A stretch of 55,438 nucleotides of DNA from Deltaproteobacteria bacterium (lineage in GTDB: Bacteria; Desulfobacterota; GWC2-55-46; JAJCZF01), in NCBI GenBank assembly GCA_029262475.1, contig JAJCZG010000022.1:1-55438 (forward strand), read 5' to 3'. Numbering within the stretch: position 1 is the stretch's first letter; every line of letters begins with the position of its first letter. The notes beneath the pieces are model-generated. The model ran no database searches. It was not told the DNA's origin and saw only the letters and a list, made by a program, of their open reading frames with translations. A program made the position numbers and the translations under genes. Below are positions 10,359-17,035 of the stretch, one piece after another.

Positions 10359-10387
10359 TTGACCTGACCGCACCGGCAAGTTACAAG
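10359..10387 (+). promoter_or_regulatory. Possible promoter at the repeat junction for the AEC permease
   Basis: TTGACC (10359-10364), 17 nt, then TACAAG (10382-10387). The -35 box lies in the 15-bp spacer before repeat copy 2 and is absent before copy 1, while the weak -10 box (4 of 6) lies inside the repeat. About 30 nt separate it from the permease ATG. Confidence 0.35.
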
Positions 10388-10426
10388 AACCGCCTGAAGC
10401 TGGAACCAACGATTAAATGGCACTAT
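10365..10426 (+). repeat. 62-bp direct repeat, copy 2 (includes permease start codon)
   Basis: Identical to 10288-10349. The final 10 bases are the first codons of the permease gene, so copy 2 carries its translation start region. Confidence 0.9.
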
Positions 10427-11304
10427 TAAAAGTTCTTTCAATTATTTTTCCGGTCTTTTTCACCATCGCACTCGGCTTCATCTTCGCACGCTTTAAGAAG
10501 ATCGACCTTAGTCCGGTAATAGATATTCTCCTCTATCTTGCCATACCGGCGCTTGTAATATCCTCACTCTCACAGAAGAAATTCCTCGTTTCAGAGCTCG
10601 CTATAGTAGCGATATCAGTAACTGTCGTAGTCCTTTCATGCGGTCTATTAAGCTACTTATACCTTCGTAGTACCGGGAGGGGTGGAGTTAAGGGCTTTTA
10701 CCTTCCGGCGATGTTCATGAACTCGGGGAATATGGCCTTCCCCCTCGCCCTCCTGGCATTCGGGAGCGAGGGACTAAGCATTGCCGTACTATATTACATC
10801 GCCGTCGGCATCCTCGTCTCCACCATCGGTGTCGCTATAGCCAATGGAAGAAGCGGCTTTAAGGAGATACTAAGGCTTCCTCTCATATACGCCGCAGCCT
10901 TTAGCCTGGGCCTGAATTTCATGGATATCGAGCTCCCGGGGCCTCTACTTGAGACGACTACCATGCTCGGGGCGGCTACCATACCGCTCATGCAGCTAAG
11001 CCTCGGATACAGGCTCTACTCCACCAAACTCACAAACATCGGCCCGTCGTTTGCAGCATCCGTCATCCGTATCGGCGGCGGCTTTATCGTAGCCTACGTC
11101 CTTGTGACGATGCTCGGGATAGAGGGATTAAATAAGAAGATAATAATACTCTCGTCCAGCATGCCTGCTGCGGTGATAACCTTTGTAATAAGCCATAAAT
11201 ACAAGGCCGATAGCGACCTCGTGGCTTCGGCAATAGCCATGAGCACTATTATAAGTATCATTACTACACCTCTCCTGCTCCTATGGCTCATGAATGATCT
11301 ATAG
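10417..11304 (+). CDS. AEC (auxin efflux carrier)-family permease
   Basis: Integral membrane protein of 295 residues with about ten hydrophobic helices, arranged as two similar halves. MFMNSGNMAFPL and SMPAAVITFVIS are the crossover-type segments seen in the AEC family, which includes bacterial malate and malonate carriers. The substrate cannot be read from sequence. The position after pycAB makes a C3/C4 acid plausible but unproven. No strong Shine-Dalgarno precedes the ATG. Its start region is part of the duplicated 62-bp unit, so a recent rearrangement shaped its 5' end. Confidence 0.85.
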   Translation: MALLKVLSIIFPVFFTIALGFIFARFKKIDLSPVIDILLYLAIPALVISSLSQKKFLVSELAIVAISVTVVVLSCGLLSYLYLRSTGRGGVKGFYLPAMFMNSGNMAFPLALLAFGSEGLSIAVLYYIAVGILVSTIGVAIANGRSGFKEILRLPLIYAAAFSLGLNFMDIELPGPLLETTTMLGAATIPLMQLSLGYRLYSTKLTNIGPSFAASVIRIGGGFIVAYVLVTMLGIEGLNKKIIILSSSMPAAVITFVISHKYKADSDLVASAIAMSTIISIITTPLLLLWLMNDL

Positions 11305-11329
11305 ACGTCCACGACTAAAAACTCTCACC

Positions 11330-11494
11330 TCAAGAATCATGAATAAGAGCCATTCCTTGACGGTAATCGTCCATTATGCTATCTTCAACACAGATGGCAA
11401 TTGCTTCATCATATGACATACGCAACCCTTCACCCTGAAGCTTAGCCTGATTTTCTAGCAACCGGCGCACTTGAGATTCATCATCCTTTGACAT
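11330..11494 (-). CDS. Hypothetical 54-residue protein, possibly a gene remnant
   Basis: A short ORF on the minus strand between two plus-strand genes. It starts with ATG (MSKDDESQVRRLLE) and ends GMALIHDS. The frame stays open for about 13 more codons upstream (including ECFFVRWC) before a stop. The product is acidic, soluble and probably helical. I do not recognise a family and see no clear ribosome binding site. It could be a small gene, the 3' remnant of a longer one, or chance. Confidence 0.3.
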   Translation of the reverse strand: MSKDDESQVRRLLENQAKLQGEGLRMSYDEAIAICVEDSIMDDYRQGMALIHDS

Positions 11495-11591
11495 ACACCA
11501 GCGCACGAAAAAACATTCATCAGTAAATATTCCCGGTTAATCAAGACATTTCGGTACGGATTAACCGTTACTACCAATGGATAACTGATCT

Positions 11592-12761
11592 TTGTCTAAA
11601 CGACGACTACTGCTGGCAATCTTACTAACCGTACTCTCTCTCGCATGCACTACCCCGGAGGCACACTCCGGGGAGGGTTATTCATGGGAGTTCGAGGATA
11701 ACGGTGAGGACTATCCATGGAAGGTATTTAATAACGCCGCCTCACGGGACTTCTCCGGAGGGAACCTCAATCTTCACGGCGGCGACTCACCGCATATCGC
11801 TCAATTCTCCATCCCCCCGGTCCCCTCCTCATCGACTATACTAATTAAGATAAAGAGCGAAGAGAGCTTTACCCTGGACCTTATTACCCGCAAGGCCTCG
11901 GAGAAACTAAGCTATCTTAAGTCGTATTCCCATAAAGGTTCCGAAGAGTTTCAAGAGTACCGCTTCTATCTAAATGAAATCATAGAAGAAGGCCGGGTGA
12001 GCGCCATAGGGATAAGGTTCAACGTAAGTAACGCGGAAATATCAATCGCCTCCATAAAACTTTACGAGACGACCTTTACCGAAGATCTTATCTCCTTCTG
12101 GAATCTCTTATGGAGCCCCTTCGAGCGGTATATGAGCACCATAAACCGCATCGAAAGCCCGCGTGCCAAGCCCCTGCCCTTCATAGCCATTATAGGCATC
12201 ATCACGTTGCTCATCTTCTCGGCCTCCATGCTCGTAGCACTTGTACGGGGAGGAAAAGGCCGGAATACGAGACGGACGCTCTTAAACTCCGTAGCCGTCT
12301 CGTTTATTACCGGCGGCCTCATCTTCTCAGTACGCATGGACTATAACTGGCTCTACCTCTTAAAGGACGATCTCACAACACTCGCCGGGAGACCCGTTGA
12401 GGAGCGTATATCAAAGATCTATAGAGAAGGTTTTGACGACTTTTTTGGTTTTCTTGATCTAATTAGAGAGACACTCCCCGAAGGCGAAGCCACGCGCCCG
12501 GCGGAGAAGGGGTTTATGAACTTTTACGCACAGCTCGGAAGGTACTACCTACTCCCCATAAAGAGCTCCGGGGGAGCGCGGTATCTATGGACATATAACG
12601 ACAAGGGCGTTAAGTACGACCGCTTGGCGATGACCCTTACGAAGAACGGAGGGGTGATAGCCTCTCCCGTGATACTCGTAGCCGGGGAGAGCGCAAAAAA
12701 GGGCGTATTCCTGATTCTTGGAGATAAGGACGCCGCAGACGCCGTCAGGGAGGATGAATAG
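11592..12761 (+). CDS. Membrane-anchored protein of unknown function paired with a glycosyltransferase
   Basis: 389 residues from a TTG start. A signal-peptide-like segment ends near LSLAC, but the lipobox is imperfect, so lipidation is uncertain. Residues about 30-165 look like an extracytoplasmic beta-sandwich (many beta strands, starting YSWEFEDNG). Two membrane helices follow at about 197-220 and 228-247. A final domain has RETLPEG and YAQLGRYYLLP, which resembles accessory domains beside membrane glycosyltransferases. It abuts the next gene with no gap and its 3' end supplies that gene's ribosome binding site, so the two probably act together. No function assigned. Confidence 0.75.
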   Translation: MSKRRLLLAILLTVLSLACTTPEAHSGEGYSWEFEDNGEDYPWKVFNNAASRDFSGGNLNLHGGDSPHIAQFSIPPVPSSSTILIKIKSEESFTLDLITRKASEKLSYLKSYSHKGSEEFQEYRFYLNEIIEEGRVSAIGIRFNVSNAEISIASIKLYETTFTEDLISFWNLLWSPFERYMSTINRIESPRAKPLPFIAIIGIITLLIFSASMLVALVRGGKGRNTRRTLLNSVAVSFITGGLIFSVRMDYNWLYLLKDDLTTLAGRPVEERISKIYREGFDDFFGFLDLIRETLPEGEATRPAEKGFMNFYAQLGRYYLLPIKSSGGARYLWTYNDKGVKYDRLAMTLTKNGGVIASPVILVAGESAKKGVFLILGDKDAADAVREDE

Positions 12762-14189
12762 ATGATCATATTCGTCCCGTTTATCATAACAACGCTATCG
12801 GGCTACCTCCTCGCCTCCATCTTCATGAGGGAGATTGAGGGGGTGGGGCCGATGGAGAGGTTATTTGCGGGCTACGGTCTTGGTCTCGGGGTACTTACAT
12901 TTCAGATGGTGATAATGGGCGCGCTCGGGGCGAGCTTCACGCTTGAGACGGTAACTTCGGTTAACCTCTTGATCTCAGCCGTTACGCTCTATATCCTTAG
13001 CAGGGGTGGGAGTCTTAAGCTTTCACTCCTCGGAGCGCCCACTACCCGCTACCTGTATAAGGTGGTAAAACCCTTCGGAGTTAGAGACGTCTTTCTCTGG
13101 GCGCTCGCCGCATGGATAGTATTCAGGTGTCTCTTCGTATTCTTCGACAGTATCTCAACACCGCTCTATTCGGTCGATGCCTGGAGCAACTGGTCTGCCG
13201 GGGCCAAACTCTTCTTCTTTGAGGGGGGGCTCCTCGGCCCGGCCGACGAGCATTACCTCGGTGAGGGATACAGGCGTTTTCTCGGGCACCCGCTTCACAC
13301 CCCCCTTTCTCAAGTATGGCTCGCGTTGTGGCTCGGTGAATTTCACGAGGTATACGTAAAGCTCTGGAACGTATTCTATTACTACTCTGTGCTAGGGATA
13401 TTCTACCTTGCGATAAGACGCGAGGCCGGGGCCGGTTACGCGCTTATAATGACCTTCTTCCTCTCAAGTGCGCCGCTCTTCACCTATCACGGCGCCGACG
13501 CCTTAGCCGAGCTGCCGCTAAGCTATTATAACCTCGTCTCAATCGTCTTTCTCTTCATCTATATGAAGAGCGGCAACTTTAAAAGCCTCATCCTCTCGGG
13601 GCTCTTAATGGGCATGGGGCTATCCACGAAGAACGAAGCAATCTTATTTATCGGGGCGTCGCTTCTCTCTCTACTCATCTTTACTATCAGTGAGAAGCGG
13701 CCACTATTAAAGAGCGCTGCCGCCTATCTGATTCCTCTCGTTACCGTCTCGGCTCCGTGGCTAATCCTTAAGACGATAAACGGTATCGGCGTCGGACACA
13801 GCGGTGAGAAGTCGGGTATAGAGTGGTTTAACGCGCCCTTCGGCCCGGCGTCGGTGGACGACACCTATCTGGAGCTCATCGGCCAGATACTCTACCAGCT
13901 ATTCCTCTCGCCGAACTTTAGCCTCCTCTTCCCCTTCTGGGTTGTCGTGACGATCATAGGGGCTAAGCTCATAATAAAGACCGAGCTCAAATACCTCTAC
14001 GTAATCGTCTGCTCGGTCATATCGGGCTATATATTCATCTATCTCACCCTGGAGGTCACCGCCGTAACCGACGTAAGCGGAATACACCGAAATATCCTCA
14101 CCTACATGCCTATCCTCTTTTATACGTCGTCGGTCGTGCTCGCGTGGTTATATAGGGAGGGACGAAATGAAAATTCTTCATGCCGCTGA
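12762..14189 (+). CDS. GT-C-type integral membrane glycosyltransferase (PMT/ArnT-like)
   Basis: 475 residues with about eleven predicted membrane helices. An early periplasmic loop contains YSVDAWSNWSAGAK, placing an acidic residue beside aromatics as in lipid-phosphosugar-dependent GT-C enzymes. GHPLHTPLSQVW and GLSTKNEA later in the protein also fit this class. These enzymes move sugars from polyprenyl-phosphate donors to envelope glycolipids or proteins; donor and acceptor are unknown here. The ATG follows the upstream stop directly, with GGGAGGAT as ribosome binding site. Confidence 0.8.
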   Translation: MIIFVPFIITTLSGYLLASIFMREIEGVGPMERLFAGYGLGLGVLTFQMVIMGALGASFTLETVTSVNLLISAVTLYILSRGGSLKLSLLGAPTTRYLYKVVKPFGVRDVFLWALAAWIVFRCLFVFFDSISTPLYSVDAWSNWSAGAKLFFFEGGLLGPADEHYLGEGYRRFLGHPLHTPLSQVWLALWLGEFHEVYVKLWNVFYYYSVLGIFYLAIRREAGAGYALIMTFFLSSAPLFTYHGADALAELPLSYYNLVSIVFLFIYMKSGNFKSLILSGLLMGMGLSTKNEAILFIGASLLSLLIFTISEKRPLLKSAAAYLIPLVTVSAPWLILKTINGIGVGHSGEKSGIEWFNAPFGPASVDDTYLELIGQILYQLFLSPNFSLLFPFWVVVTIIGAKLIIKTELKYLYVIVCSVISGYIFIYLTLEVTAVTDVSGIHRNILTYMPILFYTSSVVLAWLYREGRNENSSCR

Positions 14190-14205
14190 GGAGAAGATAA
14201 TTAAA

Positions 14206-14260
14206 AACCCCCTCCCCACTTGCCAATTGGCGCGTAAGGAGGGGGGAGGATAGGATTTTT
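14206..14260 (-). terminator. Intrinsic terminator between convergent genes
   Basis: CCCCCTCC (14208-14215) pairs with GGAGGGGG (14238-14245), enclosing the palindrome GCCAATTGGC. On the minus strand TTTTT follows the stem directly, so it best ends the ECF-sigma/Spy operon. On the plus strand TTTTT comes about 10 nt later (14256-14260) and may also help end the glycosyltransferase transcript. Confidence 0.7.
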
Positions 14261-14311
14261 ACTAAAAACCCGCTATCAAGCAGGTCTAATTAAAAACCTT
14301 CGAGGAAGTAC

Positions 14312-14878
14312 TTAATTATTCTCTTCATCGCCGGTGACAGCGTTGTCGTCAGCATCGTCTTCGCCGTCTTTATCTTTATTCTTCCATTTCTTCTTGTTCT
14401 TTTTCTTGTGATCTTTCTTCTTCATATTGCGTCTTTCATCACGCATCGACTTTACGCCCTTGCTGAACTTCTGGAACTGCTCGGGGGTGAGTATCTCTTT
14501 GACGGCTAGCACGCTGTCTATCCTGTGGTCGATCATCTGCCCCTGGATATCCTTCAGGTCACCGGCGAGCGCGTTTATAGCTGACCTGTTCGTAGACTCC
14601 TTTTCGAGTTCGTCTGCGAGTTCCTTCTGCTTCTCGGCAAAGCCCTTAAAGAGCTTCTTACCGTTTACAATCTGTGCCTCTCTATTGGCCTCAAGTTTTT
14701 GCTGCTGGTCTTCGGTCAGGTCAAGCTCCTCCATCATGCGTTCCATATGCTGACCTCCTCCACCGCCAAAGCCCCTTACACCGGCCATGCCGCCACCCGG
14801 GCCCCTGGCAAAGGCCTGCGTCTCAAAGAGGAGCGCCGTAACCCCAAGCATTACAAATAAAACAAAAAATCTCTTCAT
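14312..14878 (-). CDS. Spy/CpxP/ZraP-like periplasmic LTxxQ protein
   Basis: 188 residues with a signal peptide (cleavage near QAFA/R), then a Gly-rich stretch and a helical core carrying two LTxxQ motifs (LTEDQ near residue 54, LTPEQ near 131). Spy-family proteins are periplasmic chaperones or metal-responsive stress proteins. The tail from about residue 145 is unusual: strongly basic and Lys-rich, then acidic. It is 19 nt downstream of the anti-sigma gene, with a strong AAAGGAGG. The sigma/anti-sigma/LTxxQ order recalls metal or envelope-stress systems such as CnrYXH, but the signal sensed is unknown. Confidence 0.85.
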   Translation of the reverse strand: MKRFFVLFVMLGVTALLFETQAFARGPGGGMAGVRGFGGGGGQHMERMMEELDLTEDQQQKLEANREAQIVNGKKLFKGFAEKQKELADELEKESTNRSAINALAGDLKDIQGQMIDHRIDSVLAVKEILTPEQFQKFSKGVKSMRDERRNMKKKDHKKKNKKKWKNKDKDGEDDADDNAVTGDEENN

Positions 14879-14897
14879 CGTCTTACCTCCTTTTAGT

Positions 14898-15431
14898 TTA
14901 CAAGAAATACTCTTCTATACTGGTTCCAAGCTTCACAAACTGAAGGCCGTTAGCAGTCTCGTCATCGCTACCAAGAGAGGAGAGAAACTCCACATCGTCA
15001 GCAAGGAATGCGTAACTCGCAGCCCCTCCATTCTCCATCGGTGAAAACACATAAACGCCTGTAAGTATCGCGGCTACGGCTACGGCCGCAAGCGCGGGGC
15101 GGGGGATAATAAAGCCGCTCAGTAGCCTTGAAAAGAAACCCGGCCTCTCTCTAACGCGGCTAACTTCGCTAACAGGCAGGGGGGATAAATCTTCCCTTAC
15201 GGCTCCGGACGAGAGAAGTTCGGCTTTAATGCCAAGCCACACGTCGTCGGGCGGCGAGATGTCGGAGAGCTCTCTAAAGGGTTCCAGGACGTGCTCCCTC
15301 ACCTCTTCACTAAAGGTAGCGCAAGCAGGGCAAGCCAGCAGGTGGGCATGAACTTCCCTTGAGGTCAAAGCCCCGGCCTCGCCGTCACTGAAGTCAGCGA
15401 CTATAAGCTCTCTTATCTCACAACATTCCAT
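14898..15431 (-). CDS. Zinc-finger anti-sigma factor
   Basis: Putative membrane anti-sigma factor for the upstream ECF sigma. The N-terminal zf-HC2 motif is HAHLLACPAC (H-x3-C-x2-C) after two Cys near the start. A single membrane helix lies at about residues 110-130 (LAAVAVAAILTGVYVF), followed by a short extracytoplasmic tail. I chose the ATG at 15431 because it overlaps the sigma stop (TGATG) and has GAGAGG about 8 nt upstream; a GTG at 15440 is possible. The overlap suggests translational coupling, which keeps sigma and anti-sigma in balance. Confidence 0.85.
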   Translation of the reverse strand: MECCEIRELIVADFSDGEAGALTSREVHAHLLACPACATFSEEVREHVLEPFRELSDISPPDDVWLGIKAELLSSGAVREDLSPLPVSEVSRVRERPGFFSRLLSGFIIPRPALAAVAVAAILTGVYVFSPMENGGAASYAFLADDVEFLSSLGSDDETANGLQFVKLGTSIEEYFL

Positions 15432-15997
15432 CAGGCGCACCTCTCAACTCTACCGTGTTTCATAAGCGCCAGCCTCGCCCTTACGAGCCTCGTTCTGACG
15501 GTATTGATATTTATTCCCAGTGTATCGGATATCTCCCTGTAGCTTAAACCCTGAAGTTCCCTTAAGACGATACATTCCCGATGCTCCGGGCTTAGAAGAG
15601 CCAGCAAGGCTATGAGCTTTTCTTCATTCTCGATCTTTAGGACCTTCTTCTCGGCGCACTCTACGTCGGGGGAGTTCAGGTCGAGGAGAGCCTCGAAATC
15701 GTCGTTTACTCCCGGAGTACCCGGCTCGGTGGAGTGCTTCCTTAACCTTCCGAGCGCAGTATTTACAGCGACCCTGTAGAGCCACGACTTAAAGGACGAG
15801 CGATACTCAAAGTTACCGAGAGACTTAAATACCTTAATAAAGACCTCCTGAGTAACCTCAAGTGCCTCTTCCCTCTCCGAGGTAATGGCAAGGGTAAGCG
15901 AATATACAAACCCGGAATAAGCCCTGTATATCTCCTCAAAGGCACCCTCTTCGCCGGCTAACGCCAGCTCTATTATTTCTCTACTTATCTCTTTCAT
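15431..15997 (-). CDS. ECF (sigma-E-like) RNA polymerase sigma factor
   Basis: 188 residues with only sigma regions 2 and 4, typical of ECF sigma factors. Region 2 (about 10-80) has EALEVTQEVFIKVFKSL and FKSWLYRVAVN. Region 4 (about 125-180) has LSPEHRECIVLRE and a helix-turn-helix around YREISDTLGININTV. It directs polymerase to stress promoters. A matching promoter (GGAACTT/TCTAG) lies immediately upstream, so it probably activates its own operon. Confidence 0.92.
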   Translation of the reverse strand: MKEISREIIELALAGEEGAFEEIYRAYSGFVYSLTLAITSEREEALEVTQEVFIKVFKSLGNFEYRSSFKSWLYRVAVNTALGRLRKHSTEPGTPGVNDDFEALLDLNSPDVECAEKKVLKIENEEKLIALLALLSPEHRECIVLRELQGLSYREISDTLGININTVRTRLVRARLALMKHGRVERCA

Positions 15998-16012
15998 ACG
16001 CCCCTTATATAC

Positions 16013-16041
16013 CTAGACTCTTCAAAGGTAATAAAAGTTCC
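16013..16041 (-). promoter_or_regulatory. Sigma-E-type promoter of the ECF sigma operon
   Basis: On the minus strand GGAACTT (16035-16041), 17 nt, then TCTAG (16013-16017). This closely matches the RpoE-class consensus (GGAACTT, about 16 nt, TCTRA). It implies a very short leader, with AAGGGG just before the sigma ATG at 15997. Autoregulation is the usual arrangement. Confidence 0.65.
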
Positions 16042-16249
16042 GTCATATATGAATTATCTTTCATTTTATCCATTTTATCATGTATAAGAGCGAATTATAA
16101 GTGCTGGCCAAATGGCTAAAAACTCTTTATATAGGGTAGCAATCTACGGGCCGGAGAAGCAAGGCTCATGAATGAGCGGCCTTTCTCACGACTGGAGTGG
16201 GCCTTAAAGAAGAATACTCAATGTAATTGTGACACTTTCAAGCCGAGTC

Positions 16250-16415
16250 TATAAAAAAAGAGGGTCGAAAGTTCACCACACCTTCGACCCTCTTCTAATT
16301 GAAATTCCGTCTCCCGGAGCAGGGTGGGAGAAAGAAAGTTCGTTGTCTTTGTTGAATATAATATAACACCCATTTATTAAAAATCAATAGACGGGAAGAT
16401 TAAGAGATTTTAAGG
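16250..16415 (-). repeat. 166-bp direct repeat unit A
   Basis: Aligns without gaps to unit B (16507-16672), about 94% identical, 257 bp apart. The unit covers a complete candidate promoter, transcript and terminator on the minus strand. Flanking sequences differ. Confidence 0.9.
16252..16351 (-). ncRNA. Candidate small RNA, copy A
   Basis: On the minus strand TTGATT (16382-16387) and TATTAT (16358-16363), 18 nt apart, can start a transcript near 16351. It would carry a hairpin CTCCC/GGGAG with a C-rich loop (16311-16330). It ends in a strong intrinsic terminator: a 12-bp stem (AAGAGGGTCGAA with TTCGACCCTCTT, 16258-16294) followed by seven U. Length about 100 nt, no ORF. The C/U-rich loop could pair with Shine-Dalgarno sequences; that is inference. 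Confidence 0.6.
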
Positions 16416-16506
16416 ATCAAATCGGTCTTCTTTAGGCGGCTTCTATTGTTGATCCCCAAAGGCACCCTACTGGAGCCCCTGCAACGCCGGTGCGGATAGC
16501 AACGTG

Positions 16507-16672
16507 TATAAAAAAAGAGGGTCGAAAGTTCACCACACCTTCGACCCTCTTTTAATTGTATTCCTGTCTCCCGGAGCAGGGTGGGAGAAGGAAAGTTCGT
16601 TGTCTTTGTTGAATATAATATAACACTACTTTATTAAAAATCAATACACGGGAAGATTAAGAGATTTTAAGG
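16507..16672 (-). repeat. 166-bp direct repeat unit B
   Basis: Second copy of the unit at 16250-16415. It keeps promoter, C-rich hairpin and terminator. Most differences lie outside the stems. Confidence 0.9.
16509..16608 (-). ncRNA. Candidate small RNA, copy B
   Basis: Same organisation as copy A: TTGATT (16639-16644), TATTAT (16615-16620), C-rich hairpin near 16568-16587, a 12-bp terminator stem within 16515-16551 and a U-run. The terminator stem is unchanged between the copies, while the linker before it varies. Confidence 0.6.
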
Positions 16673-16771
16673 TATAATATGTTGAGAGGTCGGTGATATA
16701 CGGATATTCCCTGTCTATATCCAGGGAAATATTTTCAGGCATGGATTGGAGCGGAGTTCAAAGGAAAGTCT

Positions 16772-16848
16772 TGGTGACGGTGGGTGGACTCGAACCACCG
16801 ACTCGGGGCTTATGAGACCCCTGCTCTGACCACCTGAGCTACACCGCC
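16772..16848 (-). tRNA. tRNA-Met (CAT), elongator
   Basis: Full cloverleaf on the minus strand with encoded CCA. Acceptor GGCGGTG pairs with CACCGTC (one G-U), the D-arm is GCTC/GAGC, the anticodon loop is CTCATAA and the T-arm is GGTGG/CCACC with TTCGAGT. Anticodon CAT is at 16812-16814. A paired first base (G1-C72) and no three-G-C anticodon stem argue against initiator tRNA. tRNA-Ile2 with a modified CAT anticodon cannot be fully excluded. Confidence 0.93.
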
Positions 16849-17035
16849 GTATAAAGAAGCAAAAGAGATTATATGATATTTTCTACGGCGTTTCAACCGT
16901 GATTATCGCCTTAAGGCAATCTATTTGCTTTCCGGCTAAGATTCGCATGAGCTTGCCCCTTACGGAGCTATTGAAAGTTCAAAGAAAAGCGCGGCTGAGC
17001 AGTAGTAAGGCGGCTCCAAGAGGTAAAAGACCGCC

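Noticed and set aside
16250-16672. Insertion sequence or REP element
   Set aside because: No transposase, inverted ends or target duplications; the contents fit promoter, transcript and terminator better, though a mobile repeat cannot be fully excluded.
16697-16735. Hairpin around CCCTG/CAGGG downstream of tRNA-Met
   Set aside because: The stem is interrupted and no T-run follows on the tRNA strand; too weak to call a terminator.
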